Shown here: positions 21,409 to 30,604 of the stretch, piece after piece
How positions within the stretch are numbered: position 1 is the first letter of the stretch
Layout of the letters: each line of letters begins with the position of its first letter
From: Plumapathes pennacea
Taxonomy: Eukaryota; Cnidaria; Anthozoa; Antipatharia; Myriopathidae
Assembly: GCA_964036295.1 (NCBI GenBank)
Contig: OZ038463.1
Location: forward strand, 15,983,069 to 16,047,068
DNA: 64,000 nucleotides
Reading direction: 5' to 3'
Notes under the pieces: generated by a model
What the model saw: only the letters and a program-made list of their open reading frames with translations
Databases searched by the model: none
What the model was told of the DNA's origin: nothing
Made by a program: the position numbers and the translations under genes

Positions 21409-21807
21409 TATGGAACTGTTTAGTATGAGGGTGAACTTGAAGGTACTTTGTATTCTTTTACTTTGTATTATTCTTGCTGATACAAGTAAAGCGTCAGAAA
21501 ATCTGACTTTTGTTTGGAATCAAAATTTCACTCTGCGTGCATTTATGTTGTTGTTGCGACATTTTGGCTCGGTGCCATGAAGGTCAAACAATCAGTGGAA
21601 CAGATGGCGTTATTATTTGAAAATTGGGAAATGGCTGAGGAAAAAGTGACCGTTGGTAGATCTTGCTTCGCTCAGTTTTATCGTATTCCCACAAATGTTT
21701 ATGTGAAAGAAAACCGAAGTCCTCCAAGACGAAGTCGTGAGCCAAGCCACGTACCATTGAATTACCTTTCACGCATTTTGAACAAGAGTAGAAAAGCAGG
21801 CGACTAA
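21409..21807 (+). pseudogene. unknown frame, apparently frameshifted
   Basis: A frame beginning at ATG 21409 has a signal-peptide-like stretch (VLCILLLCIILADTSKA) and stops at 21580. A second frame overlapping it (from about 21514) continues to 21807 with a charged C-terminus ending NKSRKAGD. The two look like one frame broken by an indel in the GTTGTTGTTGC run near 21550. No family recognised. Confidence 0.3.
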
Positions 21808-22148
21808 TACAAGAATACATTTCAAAGAATGTCCCAAAGTCGTCAAAAGTTCATGATTATACCCGAGCTTACGTACTTCACAATGCTAATGCGTTCCGTG
21901 AACGTGCATGTAAACAATATGGAAACAATAAAAAAGCCACAGATGGAAATGGAAAGAGAAAATTAGGATCACTAAACCATCGCTGCGAGAAAGCTAGAAG
22001 CTCAAAAAGAAGATTGCCAAAAGTAACCGAGGTGCTAAGATACGTTTGTATTTTAAAATGTGTTAAAACACAGGCATTGCAAGATCAGACGTATTCAGAG
22101 ATCAAAATCACAGAACCAAGTACAATGGGTTTTCTCTGTCAAGGGATA
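21792..22148 (+). other. 119-codon stop-free frame without early ATG
   Basis: Between stops at 21789 and 22149 one frame stays open for 119 codons in AT-rich DNA. The predicted peptide is strongly basic (KRKLGSLNHRCEKARSSKRR). It lacks a suitable start, so it would have to be an exon or a decayed ORF. Unrecognised. Confidence 0.3.
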
Positions 22149-22441
22149 TAGAAAAAAATTCCGGTCCTTCAGTTGTTGATCCAAACAAAACGATCATCGC
22201 GGAAGCCATACTTTAAGAGCGATTTTGGCTTGCATTGTTTTTAAGCGTCGGAAGACTTGAAAATAGCCGTACACAAATGCTTGATGTGTTACCAGCGGGA
22301 CCCCCGTAAAGTACGAAGGGTTGTGTTTTGCAAATGCTCGATTAAAGATACCGCTTCAACCAATGTATCTGTGTTCTGAGCAATATTTGTGTGAAAGAAC
22401 ATCGAATAAGTAGTAGAAGACGTGTCGAAACTTGATAGAAC

Positions 22442-22816
22442 TTGAACTTTTTCCTGCGGGCAGAGCGTCTCCCTTTGTCGGAAACTCTGCGGCTTTGTGT
22501 AACGCGCGGCGTATACGAACAGTCGGCGTTTAACTTCGTTTTGCGTGCAGTAAAGGTTCTTTGTTTATTGTCTGAGGATATTGAATTACTAATAGGATTG
22601 AGGCAAATATCACGCGAGATTAAGATACAAGATCTGTCAATGAAATGTCACGAGCATAATATCATAGAACGGGGAATCACGAATCATCAGCTACTTAGCT
22701 TTCACTCACGCCGCTTTAACAAAAGCAGGAAAGACCGGCAGGCGATTACATCGAGAATATTTGTCACTGAATACCTCGAAGTCTTCAAGGTTGATATCCA
22801 ACTATCCGAGCCGTAA
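22442..22816 (+). CDS. unknown 124-codon frame
   Basis: Open from a non-ATG codon at 22442 to a TAA at 22814-22816; the first in-frame ATG is well inside. The C-terminal part around SRRFNKSRKDRQ resembles the end of the 21.5-21.8 kb frame (SRILNKSRKAGD) at DNA and protein level, suggesting an internal duplication of the element. No domain recognised. Confidence 0.25.
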   Translation: MNFFLRAERLPLSETLRLCVTRGVYEQSAFNFVLRAVKVLCLLSEDIELLIGLRQISREIKIQDLSMKCHEHNIIERGITNHQLLSFHSRRFNKSRKDRQAITSRIFVTEYLEVFKVDIQLSEP

Positions 22817-23040
22817 TTGTTCGCTCCACAAGCCCGTGATGCACGCCTTTGTTGTCACGGTATTCAAACGTCTGCAGCTTCCGATAGAGATTAATTTCGT
22901 ATCGACCCAGAATTTTGCGTTAAAGCTTAATGCATAGCAGTCTTGAACATATTAGTGATCAGACTTGTACATGTAGGATGCGTAACGTCTGAGATGGCTT
23001 TTTCATACGAAGTAATTTCATCATGGGAAGTGTCATGTTT

Positions 23041-23377
23041 TAGGCCCCGTCCACACTACGCCGGATAAATTTGAAAACGCAACTTTATTCTTACGGTTAG
23101 GAAAACGCTCTTCAAAGTGGATAAATTTGAAAACGACGGCTTTGCGTTTTGGTGTGGACGAAAAACATTTTGAAAACGGAACTTTTCGAAAACCCTGACT
23201 CACGTGGTCACGTCAAGTGGTTTCAAAGATTGTCAGGGACGTTTGTAGAGCAATAACAATACATTTGGGCCCGGAAACATTTTATCCGTTTTCCAGTGTG
23301 GACGGAAAACATTTCTTGCGTTTTCAGAGTGAAAGTTGCGTTTTCAAATTTATCCGGCGTAGTGTGGACGGGGCCTT
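23041..23377. mobile_element. MITE with AGGCCCCGTCCACACTA ends
   Basis: About 335 bp with ~43-bp near-identical inverted ends (left AGGCCCCGTCCACACTACGC, right its complement ending GGACGGGGCCT). Sub-terminal GTTTTC/GAAAAC words repeat inside. Ends of this type are seen in hAT-like MITEs (family knowledge); no clear 8-bp duplication here. Nested within the 3.25-kb element. Confidence 0.75.
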
Positions 23378-24004
23378 AATGTGCTACAGCTACTTGAACA
23401 TGATGCACACGCTGGGAAGATGAGATAAGGCTATTACGCTGTCTTACAGCTACTTAAGATGTCGGGTATTCCCCAGTCAATCCCATTACAAAATGACAAC
23501 ACAGTTCCTCCACAAAACATGTCAGCTTGAAAATTCACTCAACAAGGTTGCCAGGTTGTATAGAAAGCGTCACACAAGTACTGTCACGTGCATCGGAAAG
23601 CAATGAAAACTGGGTTGTTGCAAACGAAGAATATTCCTACGGGGCCTTCGATAATTGTTTTCTCTCAATTATTATAATACACTTTTTCGTGAATATCTGT
23701 TTGACCGAAATTAGAAGAAAAGAGGGCAAGAAAAATAAAGGGAGCTCTTGGATCCGTCATTTGCAAAAACTGACTCGGCTATAATATCTTTTGCATATAA
23801 ACGCACGACAAAAGTTCCTCTCCCGGGACCCCGCGTGTCTCTATTCATTGTACTAATGACGTCACAAGCGCACTGGCCACGGGCCTGTCTTGTTAGAGTA
23901 GAGTCTGTTTAGTGCTCTTTGAATAATGGTCCAACTTGCAAAATACACGTGTAAATGTTTATTGAATTGATCCCAGGCGAGATAAATGCGTCGTGGTCTG
24001 AACA

Positions 24005-24048
24005 GTTGCGCGCGTTAGAGAAAATACTTACTTGCGCGCGTTAGAGAA
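24005..24048. repeat. direct repeat of TTGCGCGCGTTAGAGAA
   Basis: The 17-bp word occurs at about 24005 and again about 26 bp later. Confidence 0.7.
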
Positions 24049-24164
24049 GACACGGAATCGTAGTATTTCCCCTTAAAATTGCCTTTGAAATGGGCATAAA
24101 AAGCGTCTAACGTCGACTACAGGGGAAAGGTAGTTGGGCAGCTCGTCAGCTTTAGGGTGGCCTT

Positions 24165-24490
24165 GCGCCAACGTAATCTTTTTCACCGGCTAAAATATAG
24201 TACGTTGCACAGACGCTATAAAGCGTCGACGTAATCTCTTTCGCTAAAACATACGTTGCACAGACGCTATAAGGCGCCAACATAATCTCTTTCACTAAAA
24301 CATTACCTTGCACAGACGCTATAAGGCGTCGACGTAATCTCTTTCACTATTACTCCGTTATACGTTGCACAGACGCCATATGGAGCCAACGTAATCTCTT
24401 TCAGCTTTAACTTCGTTATACGTTGCACAGACGCCATATGGAGCCAACGTAATCTCTTTCAGCTTTAACTTTGTTGTATGTTGCATCTTC
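24165..24490. repeat. minisatellite, 51-58 bp units
   Basis: About six imperfect tandem units built on TACGTTGCACAGACGC(C/T)AT, then AACGTAATCTCTTTC, then a variable A/T-rich tail. Early units are ~51 bp; the last two are ~58 bp and almost identical over the unit, pointing to recent expansion at the right end. The minus-strand frame across it repeats a peptide (YGVCATYNEVKAERDYVGSI) twice, which is just the tandem structure. Confidence 0.85.
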
Positions 24491-24499
24491 TTTCCCTGA

Positions 24500-26580
24500 C
24501 CTTCTGACTGTTCCAATTTCTCACGATTTTCTTGTGTTTTCTTTCTATTTCTGGCACTCAAGCCTATAAGGCGATTAATACTTCAGTCACGAAAGCTAAC
24601 TTCTGGTTCATGTGACCTTCAACCGCAGAGACCCGTGTACCGATAACTGCAAGGACGTAGGAGTTGGCACATGTCCTGAATGGAGAGCACTCACAGACGT
24701 AAATGCCATTCTGAGCGAAGAGAATAACTAGAATAGGAGCTCAAACAGAAAAAGAATCCCAGCAACTTCGCACATGGCCGAGGAGCGTGAAACTCACCAC
24801 ACAAGACAGAACTGCACGAAAGAATGACTAAAAGGTATTGTAATATATAAAAAGCTGTCAAGGTATTATTATAGGGTGAAGTAGAAGGACCAAACTATCG
24901 GTTTAATCAACCGCATCCTTAATAACACATAGACACCATTGTTCGACAATTACAGTATTTAATGTTGTGAACGAGTGGAGAGTAAAGCATCCATGAGTCA
25001 AACGAGTCGTGAGTCATATAGCAGGAAGTCAAATTTGAATCTCGTTGCTCTTTGTATTTAAACAATACTTCTTTTGCAGCATTCAGTTTTATGAATACTG
25101 ATATTCTGAATCACGTTAATACTATAGTTCTCGCATCGAAGTACATTTCTGAACTGATCATTGTATTCCAACTATTAATCCTATTCCATCGCCAGAAATT
25201 CCGGACATTTTGCGTCCACGATTGCTTCCGGTCTTTCCCAGCGGCGTGCGGTATGAGCATGCGCCATTCATACCTTCAACGTTGTTACGTATTTTGCCTC
25301 AGTGGGGTGGGGGAGGGATGGGTTTCTCCGGTTCAAAAAGAGATTGCTACGTTCAGGATATGTGCCGCTGACCGACCCATTTGAAATTAGCTTTCGTTTG
25401 ATGCAATTTTCATGCGACTTGGAGCTTCCTAGCCCAAAATATCAACATCCGAAGTCGGCGTATTTCACGGGAGGCATTTGCCACGGCTGGCTGTAAACTG
25501 GAAATTCAAACGCAAAAAGTACACATCGAATTTGCTCCAGGGGACTGACCGAGGCTTCACAGCAGATGTTCAATCCTTTGACAATCAGGTACGGAGTAAA
25601 CATTTTGCGTTTTACCCAAGGTTCTTGTATTAAATGCAGCTTAAAAGTGACAGTAGCCGGTTTTGAGCGTATTCTGCACCAATCCCTTCTTACGTCGGCC
25701 GAAATTTTAAATTCAAAAAAGTACACATCGAATTTTACCGGAGATAAATATTTTTTGTACTGTTGTGTTTAGGAAGCTTTCCTCTTCCGAATGCTGCCCA
25801 AACATTTTTACGAACCTGCTTCAGTTAAGCGAAAAGCGCAATTTATTATCAGATCCCATACATTTCTTTGTTTTCTTGAGCGGCTCTCAGCGTAAAACCT
25901 GATGCCTTTTCCAAGATGGCGCAACCAGATGTCTGAAATTTCTGGCGATGCGATCAGTACTCCAGACACTCAGGTTACAATCACGCAAATGCACTGTCAA
26001 TCAACATGTAGTTGAAGTAATGAAACATATTTTTTTTAAAACCTAATCTTGTCTACTTGTCTCATTTTGCTTTGTGCAACACGCGATTTTTCGAAGTGTT
26101 CCTTTCAACCACAACTCTAGTTGTAGGTTTGTCAATAATAACAATCATGCGCAGGTGGTTCGTGCAGCGCAGATGTTCTGGCGGGCCATCTGATGATAAA
26201 ACTTGTCGTGGATAATTGAATTTTTAGTGATAATGCAAATATGCAGAAACAAGACCAAGCTATAAGAGAGTTGTGTAAACAGCAAAGCAGCCATTAGTTG
26301 AGTCCAGTTTCTGTTTCACTCAGCCCACTAAATGCGAATGCGCGCTAAAAGTAGTTTGCACTATGTACCTATTAGTCGTCGGGAAATTTCGACTGGTAAA
26401 TTTTTGATATTTTGTGCTGTGCCCATTGTGACTAGCGACATCATGTCTTTGTGTTAACTTCGTGAATATCGATCTTGACCGATCCTGACTAACACTGCGA
26501 AGGTAGACCTTTCGAGTGGCACCTAGGAGACGTTCAATCTATCCGTAATTGTACTGCTGTCGAATTCATTTGTTTTGTTA
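24500..26580. other. no gene seen
   Basis: Intergenic DNA. A frame at 25052-25384 (110 codons) lacks recognisable motifs. A ~28-bp word (AATTCAAA...AAAGTACACATCGAATTT) occurs twice, near 25502 and 25710. Confidence 0.45.
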
Positions 26581-26624
26581 TTTATCTTGGACTTCAATAA
26601 AATAGAACTGATGCTTTCAATAAA

Positions 26625-27025
26625 TACATTGAATCTGATGACGTCCGGTTGCCTAACATAGCAAATACGTAGAACACCACAGAATTATAATTATAATTAT
26701 AATTATAAAAGAATATCGACAACCAGGAACATACCAAAACAGTACGAACAAAACATGGCAGAAACAACAAAAACAACAACCAGAAGAACTAAGGCATGGG
26801 ACATTTGTCTAACGTCCTTGTGAGCATTAATCTTTACAAAAATATTATCCTCTCCCCGGCGGGGAATCGAACCCCGGTCTCCCGCGTGACAGGCGGGGAT
26901 ACTCACCACTATACTACCGAGGATCTGTTTTAGGAATCTACTCCAGGAAAACACACATCGTGCACGGTTTACTATTTGGCAAACTATTCCTCGCGAAGGA
27001 CATCTGCAGCTGAAAAAGAAGCCCT
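26625..27025. repeat. single tRNA-Asp repeat unit
   Basis: Isolated unit of the family: GACGTCCGGTTGCC near 26640, AATTATAATTATAATTATA microsatellite at 26683-26707, ACAACCAGGAAC, ATCTTTACAAAAA, tRNA at 26852, then ACACATCGTGCAC and GAAGGACATCTGCAG. Confidence 0.75.
26852..26923 (-). tRNA. tRNA-Asp (GTC), copy 7
   Basis: Identical over 72 nt to copy 1, with T5 about 10 nt past the 3' end on the transcribed strand. Confidence 0.93.
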
Positions 27026-27674
27026 GAATTTTTCGTTTTCAAAGTCGTTCTCCTGTGTGATTTCCAAATTCATGATCGAAGAAATTCTGCGACAAGATAT
27101 TAAATTTGAAAGCAATAGTTTAAGGTATCAGGTTAGTGACTTTTGATTTTTTTGGATAATCTTTTAGGCTACATCATGTTGCTTCGTGTGACAAGTAAAC
27201 TTTTACTCATGCATGTCCACGCAGCACGTTTCCGTGGCAACAACGTTTTTAAATGCATGGTTACTTTGGCTAATTTAGGTATCATAACAACTAACCGCTT
27301 TTGTTGTTTTATCGCCAAAGCTCCGCTAACTTTTTGTTAGAACGCGCGTTTAATTGTATCGCCAAAGCGCCCATTTGTTATTACCAATAACAATGCTGGG
27401 TTGTAGGATAGAATAACTAGAATATTCCAAATTGAGAGATTATTTATTCACAGCCTACTTTGACGCCATAATTTTAATAGATTACAATTAAATCTTCCCG
27501 AGTTAAAAATATCAGTCACGAAACAACACAACTGAGCCAGACAACAGCACGCCCAGGAGACAAGAAGGAGTTGTTGGAATAACTTTTGATTATAGTCGCG
27601 GCAGAATCACACACTATTGCACTGAAACAGCCCTAAAGTCAGTTAAGTAGTATTAATTAATGTTTGTTTTATAA

Positions 27675-28075
27675 TATCACGACAGGTTTCCGCTTTTTGA
27701 TTGGCTAATTTTCATAACCAATAAGAAGACAGACACATAAAATCGAGCGCTGACGACAGTGATTTGGACGAAGAAGGTGAATTCGCTTCAATTTTACCTC
27801 AATTCTTGCGAAAGCGACCTTCGGCATTTGAAGTAGAGAATCAGAAGTGCTCAGAGGCGCAACTCCTTGATCTTTGTCTTGAAATTGTTGACAAAACCGC
27901 AACAGAGAAATGTCTAGCTTCATTTTCTTTCCAATTAAATTTGACAGAATTCTATTTCTCACGCGCGAAATGCTCACGTCAAGCTGTTACTTGTGTCTAC
28001 TAATGTCTACTAGCTACTAGCTACTAATGTCGTGAATTTTATCCTCAGCCAATAGGAAAGCGAGAAAAGTTGTTG
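27675..28075. mobile_element. candidate TIR element with internal frame
   Basis: The left flank (ATATCACGACAG, then CGCTTTTTGATTGGCTAA) and right flank (TGTCGTGAATTTTATCC, then AGCCAATAGGAAAGCGAG) are imperfect inverted partners. Between them a stop-free stretch at about 27740-28003 codes an acidic start (SADDSDLDEEGEF) and LPQFLRKRPSAFEVEN, with no ATG near its beginning and no known domain. Either a decayed ORF of the element or chance. Confidence 0.35.
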
Positions 28076-28252
28076 ACAATGTTTCGGTCTAATCGGACAA
28101 AGCCCAGTTTTCTTGCGTGCTTTTCCCGCTTCATCCTGCTTCATCGCTCGGCGAAGCGCCTCGTGGATCCACATCTTTTTGACAATGTTATGACGCGTTT
28201 CATCATCAATAAAACGACAGACGCACTAGAAAATGACGTCAATTTGTTAATT

Positions 28253-28310
28253 TGACAAGCTGTTGCTAACGACCGCTCACGAAATTTCAACTCGCCTCAA
28301 CAGATACACG
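28253..28310 (+). promoter_or_regulatory. conserved 5' flank of GPCR gene 1
   Basis: A stretch including GACAAGCTGTTG and CTCGCCTCAACAG lies 60-117 bp before the ATG and is shared, with few differences, with the region upstream of the third GPCR (34909-34975 on -). The CTCGCCTCAACAG core is also upstream of the second gene (30552-30564). It may be 5' UTR or core promoter, or a splice acceptor of a 5' UTR intron. Confidence 0.55.
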
Positions 28311-28369
28311 TGAGGTACAAGCAGCGACTATAGTGTCTATAGAACTCCTACGAATCGACACGACTTAAA

Positions 28370-29539
28370 ATGTCTGGAAACGCGACCAGTACGCATGAAC
28401 CTCCTCTAGCAAGCATCGTGGCATCGGCGTGCTTCGTTGGACTCGTGATGATTCTCACCATTGTTGGTAACTCTCTCGTTTGCTTCAGTGTGTTTTACTT
28501 CCGAAGACTACGTAGCCCCACATACTACTTGATCGTGTCGTTGGCTGTAAGTGACCTGCTCATCGGACTTCTTTCCCTGCCCTTCCGACTGTCACAAACC
28601 GTGAACGGTGAAGTGTGGCCGCAGATACTTGGCTACCACGGCTGTAGGTTCTGGATTTGGATCGACTTTTTCTGTTGCGGCGCATCCATCTTGAACCTGA
28701 CAGTGATCAGTATTGACCGGCTGTGTGGCATTCAGAACCCACTGCAGTACCGCGGGCGCATGACCACAAAGAGAGCATGTTTGATGATCGTATTTGCTTG
28801 GGTTTATGCTTTGATCTTCGCTTCGCTGTCGTTTGTAAAGTGGGAAGGGCCGAAGAAAGAAACCGTTATCATAGACCCTCAATGCGCTATCATCACCAAG
28901 GTCTACATCACAATAGCCGCGTTTGCAGCATTCTTTCTCCCCTTTGCTGTTCTCGTTTGCTGCTACAGCATCGTACTTAGAATCGCGTATGTCCACGCGC
29001 GACGGATTCAGAAAGAAAAGACTTCCGTGCATGCCAACTTCCAACCAGCAGGTGCTGTGCAGGAATCCTTGACTGGGAGCGACGAAAACGTCCTTTCTCC
29101 CACTGCAAGCAGCAAAGCTATTTCCATTTTCAAATGCAGTAAAGAAAATTTAGATGGAAAAACGAAAAACCGCGCACAATCTGGACTACAACTCATGAAG
29201 CAGTTGAAGGCGACCAAGACGCTAGCCATCGTGGTGGGGATCTTTACACTTTGCTGGCTTCCGTTCTTCGTAATTTACTTGATTTTTCAATATTGCCTTC
29301 ACGCCTGTTTTCACCCATCTAGGATTTCCGCGGATACAGAAACAGCCATCAAAGTAGTCTTCATCTATGTGCTCCCTGTGAGTAACTCCGCTGCCAACCC
29401 CATCATCTACATCTGTTCAGACCGCGAGTTTCGGAGCGCTGTTCTTCATTTGGTGTTGAAATTGTTGAGAAAATCACACCGTACTGAGAATAAAGGGCTC
29501 GATCATATGCAGCGGAAGGCAAATATAGAACTGACCTGA
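28370..29539 (+). CDS. class A (rhodopsin-like) GPCR, biogenic-amine-receptor-like, gene 1
   Basis: Intronless, 389 residues, seven hydrophobic segments. Seven-transmembrane plasma-membrane receptor signalling through G proteins. Landmarks: N34 in TM1 (GNSLV), D62 in TM2 (LAVSD), C92 before TM3 for the disulfide with the ECL2 Cys (PQCAII), D99 at the amine-binding position 3.32, DRL (116-118) in place of DRY, CWLPFF in TM6, NPIIY (343-347) in TM7. The Asp 17 residues before the DR motif and the CWLPFF stretch match aminergic receptors, but the TM5 serines and the TM7 Trp/Tyr of typical amine receptors are absent, so the ligand is open. ICL3 is long and Ser/Lys-rich. An NAT glycosylation site is at residues 4-6. 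ATG context AAAATGT. Tandem paralogue at 30605, inverted paralogue at 34859. Confidence 0.93.
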   Translation: MSGNATSTHEPPLASIVASACFVGLVMILTIVGNSLVCFSVFYFRRLRSPTYYLIVSLAVSDLLIGLLSLPFRLSQTVNGEVWPQILGYHGCRFWIWIDFFCCGASILNLTVISIDRLCGIQNPLQYRGRMTTKRACLMIVFAWVYALIFASLSFVKWEGPKKETVIIDPQCAIITKVYITIAAFAAFFLPFAVLVCCYSIVLRIAYVHARRIQKEKTSVHANFQPAGAVQESLTGSDENVLSPTASSKAISIFKCSKENLDGKTKNRAQSGLQLMKQLKATKTLAIVVGIFTLCWLPFFVIYLIFQYCLHACFHPSRISADTETAIKVVFIYVLPVSNSAANPIIYICSDREFRSAVLHLVLKLLRKSHRTENKGLDHMQRKANIELT

Positions 29540-29564
29540 CCCTCGAGAAGACGCTGGAGTGAAA

Positions 29565-29735
29565 ATATGAACTCAGAAAGCAACTAGAGTATAATTCCCC
29601 TGTACGGACCTCGCGCTGGTATTTCATTTAATCGATATATTCCATTACAAAAGCTACGCTCACTCGTGAGAGATATCAACACGAGAAGATAAAATTCGTA
29701 TCTCCAAGCGGACATGTGATACATTCTATATAGTT
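29565..29735. repeat. repeat fragment
   Basis: Words GCTCACTCGTGAGAGATATC and GAAGATAAAATTCGTATCTCC resemble the arms of the composite element at 9.2 and 36.3 kb, suggesting a diverged partial copy just downstream of GPCR gene 1. Confidence 0.35.
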
Positions 29736-29739
29736 TACA

Positions 29740-30500
29740 ATTCAAACTCTCAAGAATATAACTCAAGGATATTGCTTTACCTGTAACGGCTCAAGTTGTC
29801 GCGGTTCTACTGTTTCAAGTTGAGTTTTAGACCCTAATTCTCCACGGGAGCAAAACTGAAAAACACCTGAAAAGTTGATGTCCTAATTTGCACATCTACA
29901 AATTTAAAAACATGTATCAATATAAATATCAGCGCCCTCGCTCATATGTCGTTGTTATGGTCGAATTTTAACTCAAAGTAATTATTCGACGGTATATCGA
30001 CGTTTAAACCGTCTAATCAGACGGATAAAACGTCTGAAACGCGTTTTCAGGTTTATGGTCCTGTCCGGCACCGGGCAACAATAGTTCCCCGCAACCGCGT
30101 GCCTCCACGACCTTCTTGATATGTCTCCACGACATGTTTCCGCGCTATAACATTTTTAAATACTACGACAGGAAGTCAGACAGGTATCATGATGCTTTTT
30201 GTTCGATCTTCACTGAGATTCACTTATAAGTTCACTCATCGCGCCTCCAAGTGTATCGAAAGTACGCATTGACCAATAGCAGTGTAGCGCTGTAGGCGAA
30301 CTAGAATATTCCATGTTACGGGGATAGTCATGCAATTCACAACCTGACAGTGACATCATAATTTTGCCGATCATAATCAGAGCTAAACACTTCAAGAAAT
30401 AACACAAAGTCTGCGCCACAGCTTCACCCACAGGAGATGAAAAGACTGCCGGTCTAAGCTCTGATATAGCCGCCGGTTAGACACACAAAGATAACTATCG
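29740..30500. other. spacer between GPCR genes 1 and 2
   Basis: No gene seen. An inverted word pair GACGGTATATCGAC/CGTCTAATCAGACG lies near 29988-30025. Confidence 0.4.
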
Positions 30501-30604
30501 GACTAAAAAACAGCCCTGAGATCACACAATAGAAACTCATCATCAATTCATCTCGCCTCAACAGCCACGCGACGGTAGGACTGAAGGCTGCTGTACGATC
30601 GCGA

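Larger units (their letters stand above)
20723..23976. mobile_element. candidate ~3.25-kb TIR element with unknown reading frames
   Basis: The left end, CTGGGGCCAATTCAATAAAG (20723), and the right end, ATTGAATTGATCCCAG (23961-23976), are inverted partners over ~50 bp (both also contain ATTTACA, GTGTATTTT and CAAGT words). Between them lie several open stretches (20983-21387, 21409-21807 across a frameshift, 21792-22148, 22442-22816) that I cannot assign to any family, plus a nested MITE at 23041. No transposase motif is recognisable. A short relative lies at 52113-52362. Pairing of the two ends is seen; that they bound one element is inference. Confidence 0.5.

Noticed and set aside
24358..24561. 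Minus-strand frame with a repeated peptide
   Set aside because: The repetition is the minisatellite unit read in one frame; no independent coding evidence.
5546..26923. Regularly recurring ~72-bp identical sequences resembling a dispersed repeat array or CRISPR-like pattern
   Set aside because: They are tRNA-Asp genes; spacing is irregular (hundreds of bp), and the genome is eukaryotic.
28592..29044. 150-codon antisense frame in GPCR gene 1 (and counterpart 31306-30839)
   Set aside because: Shadow of the receptor coding sequence on the other strand.
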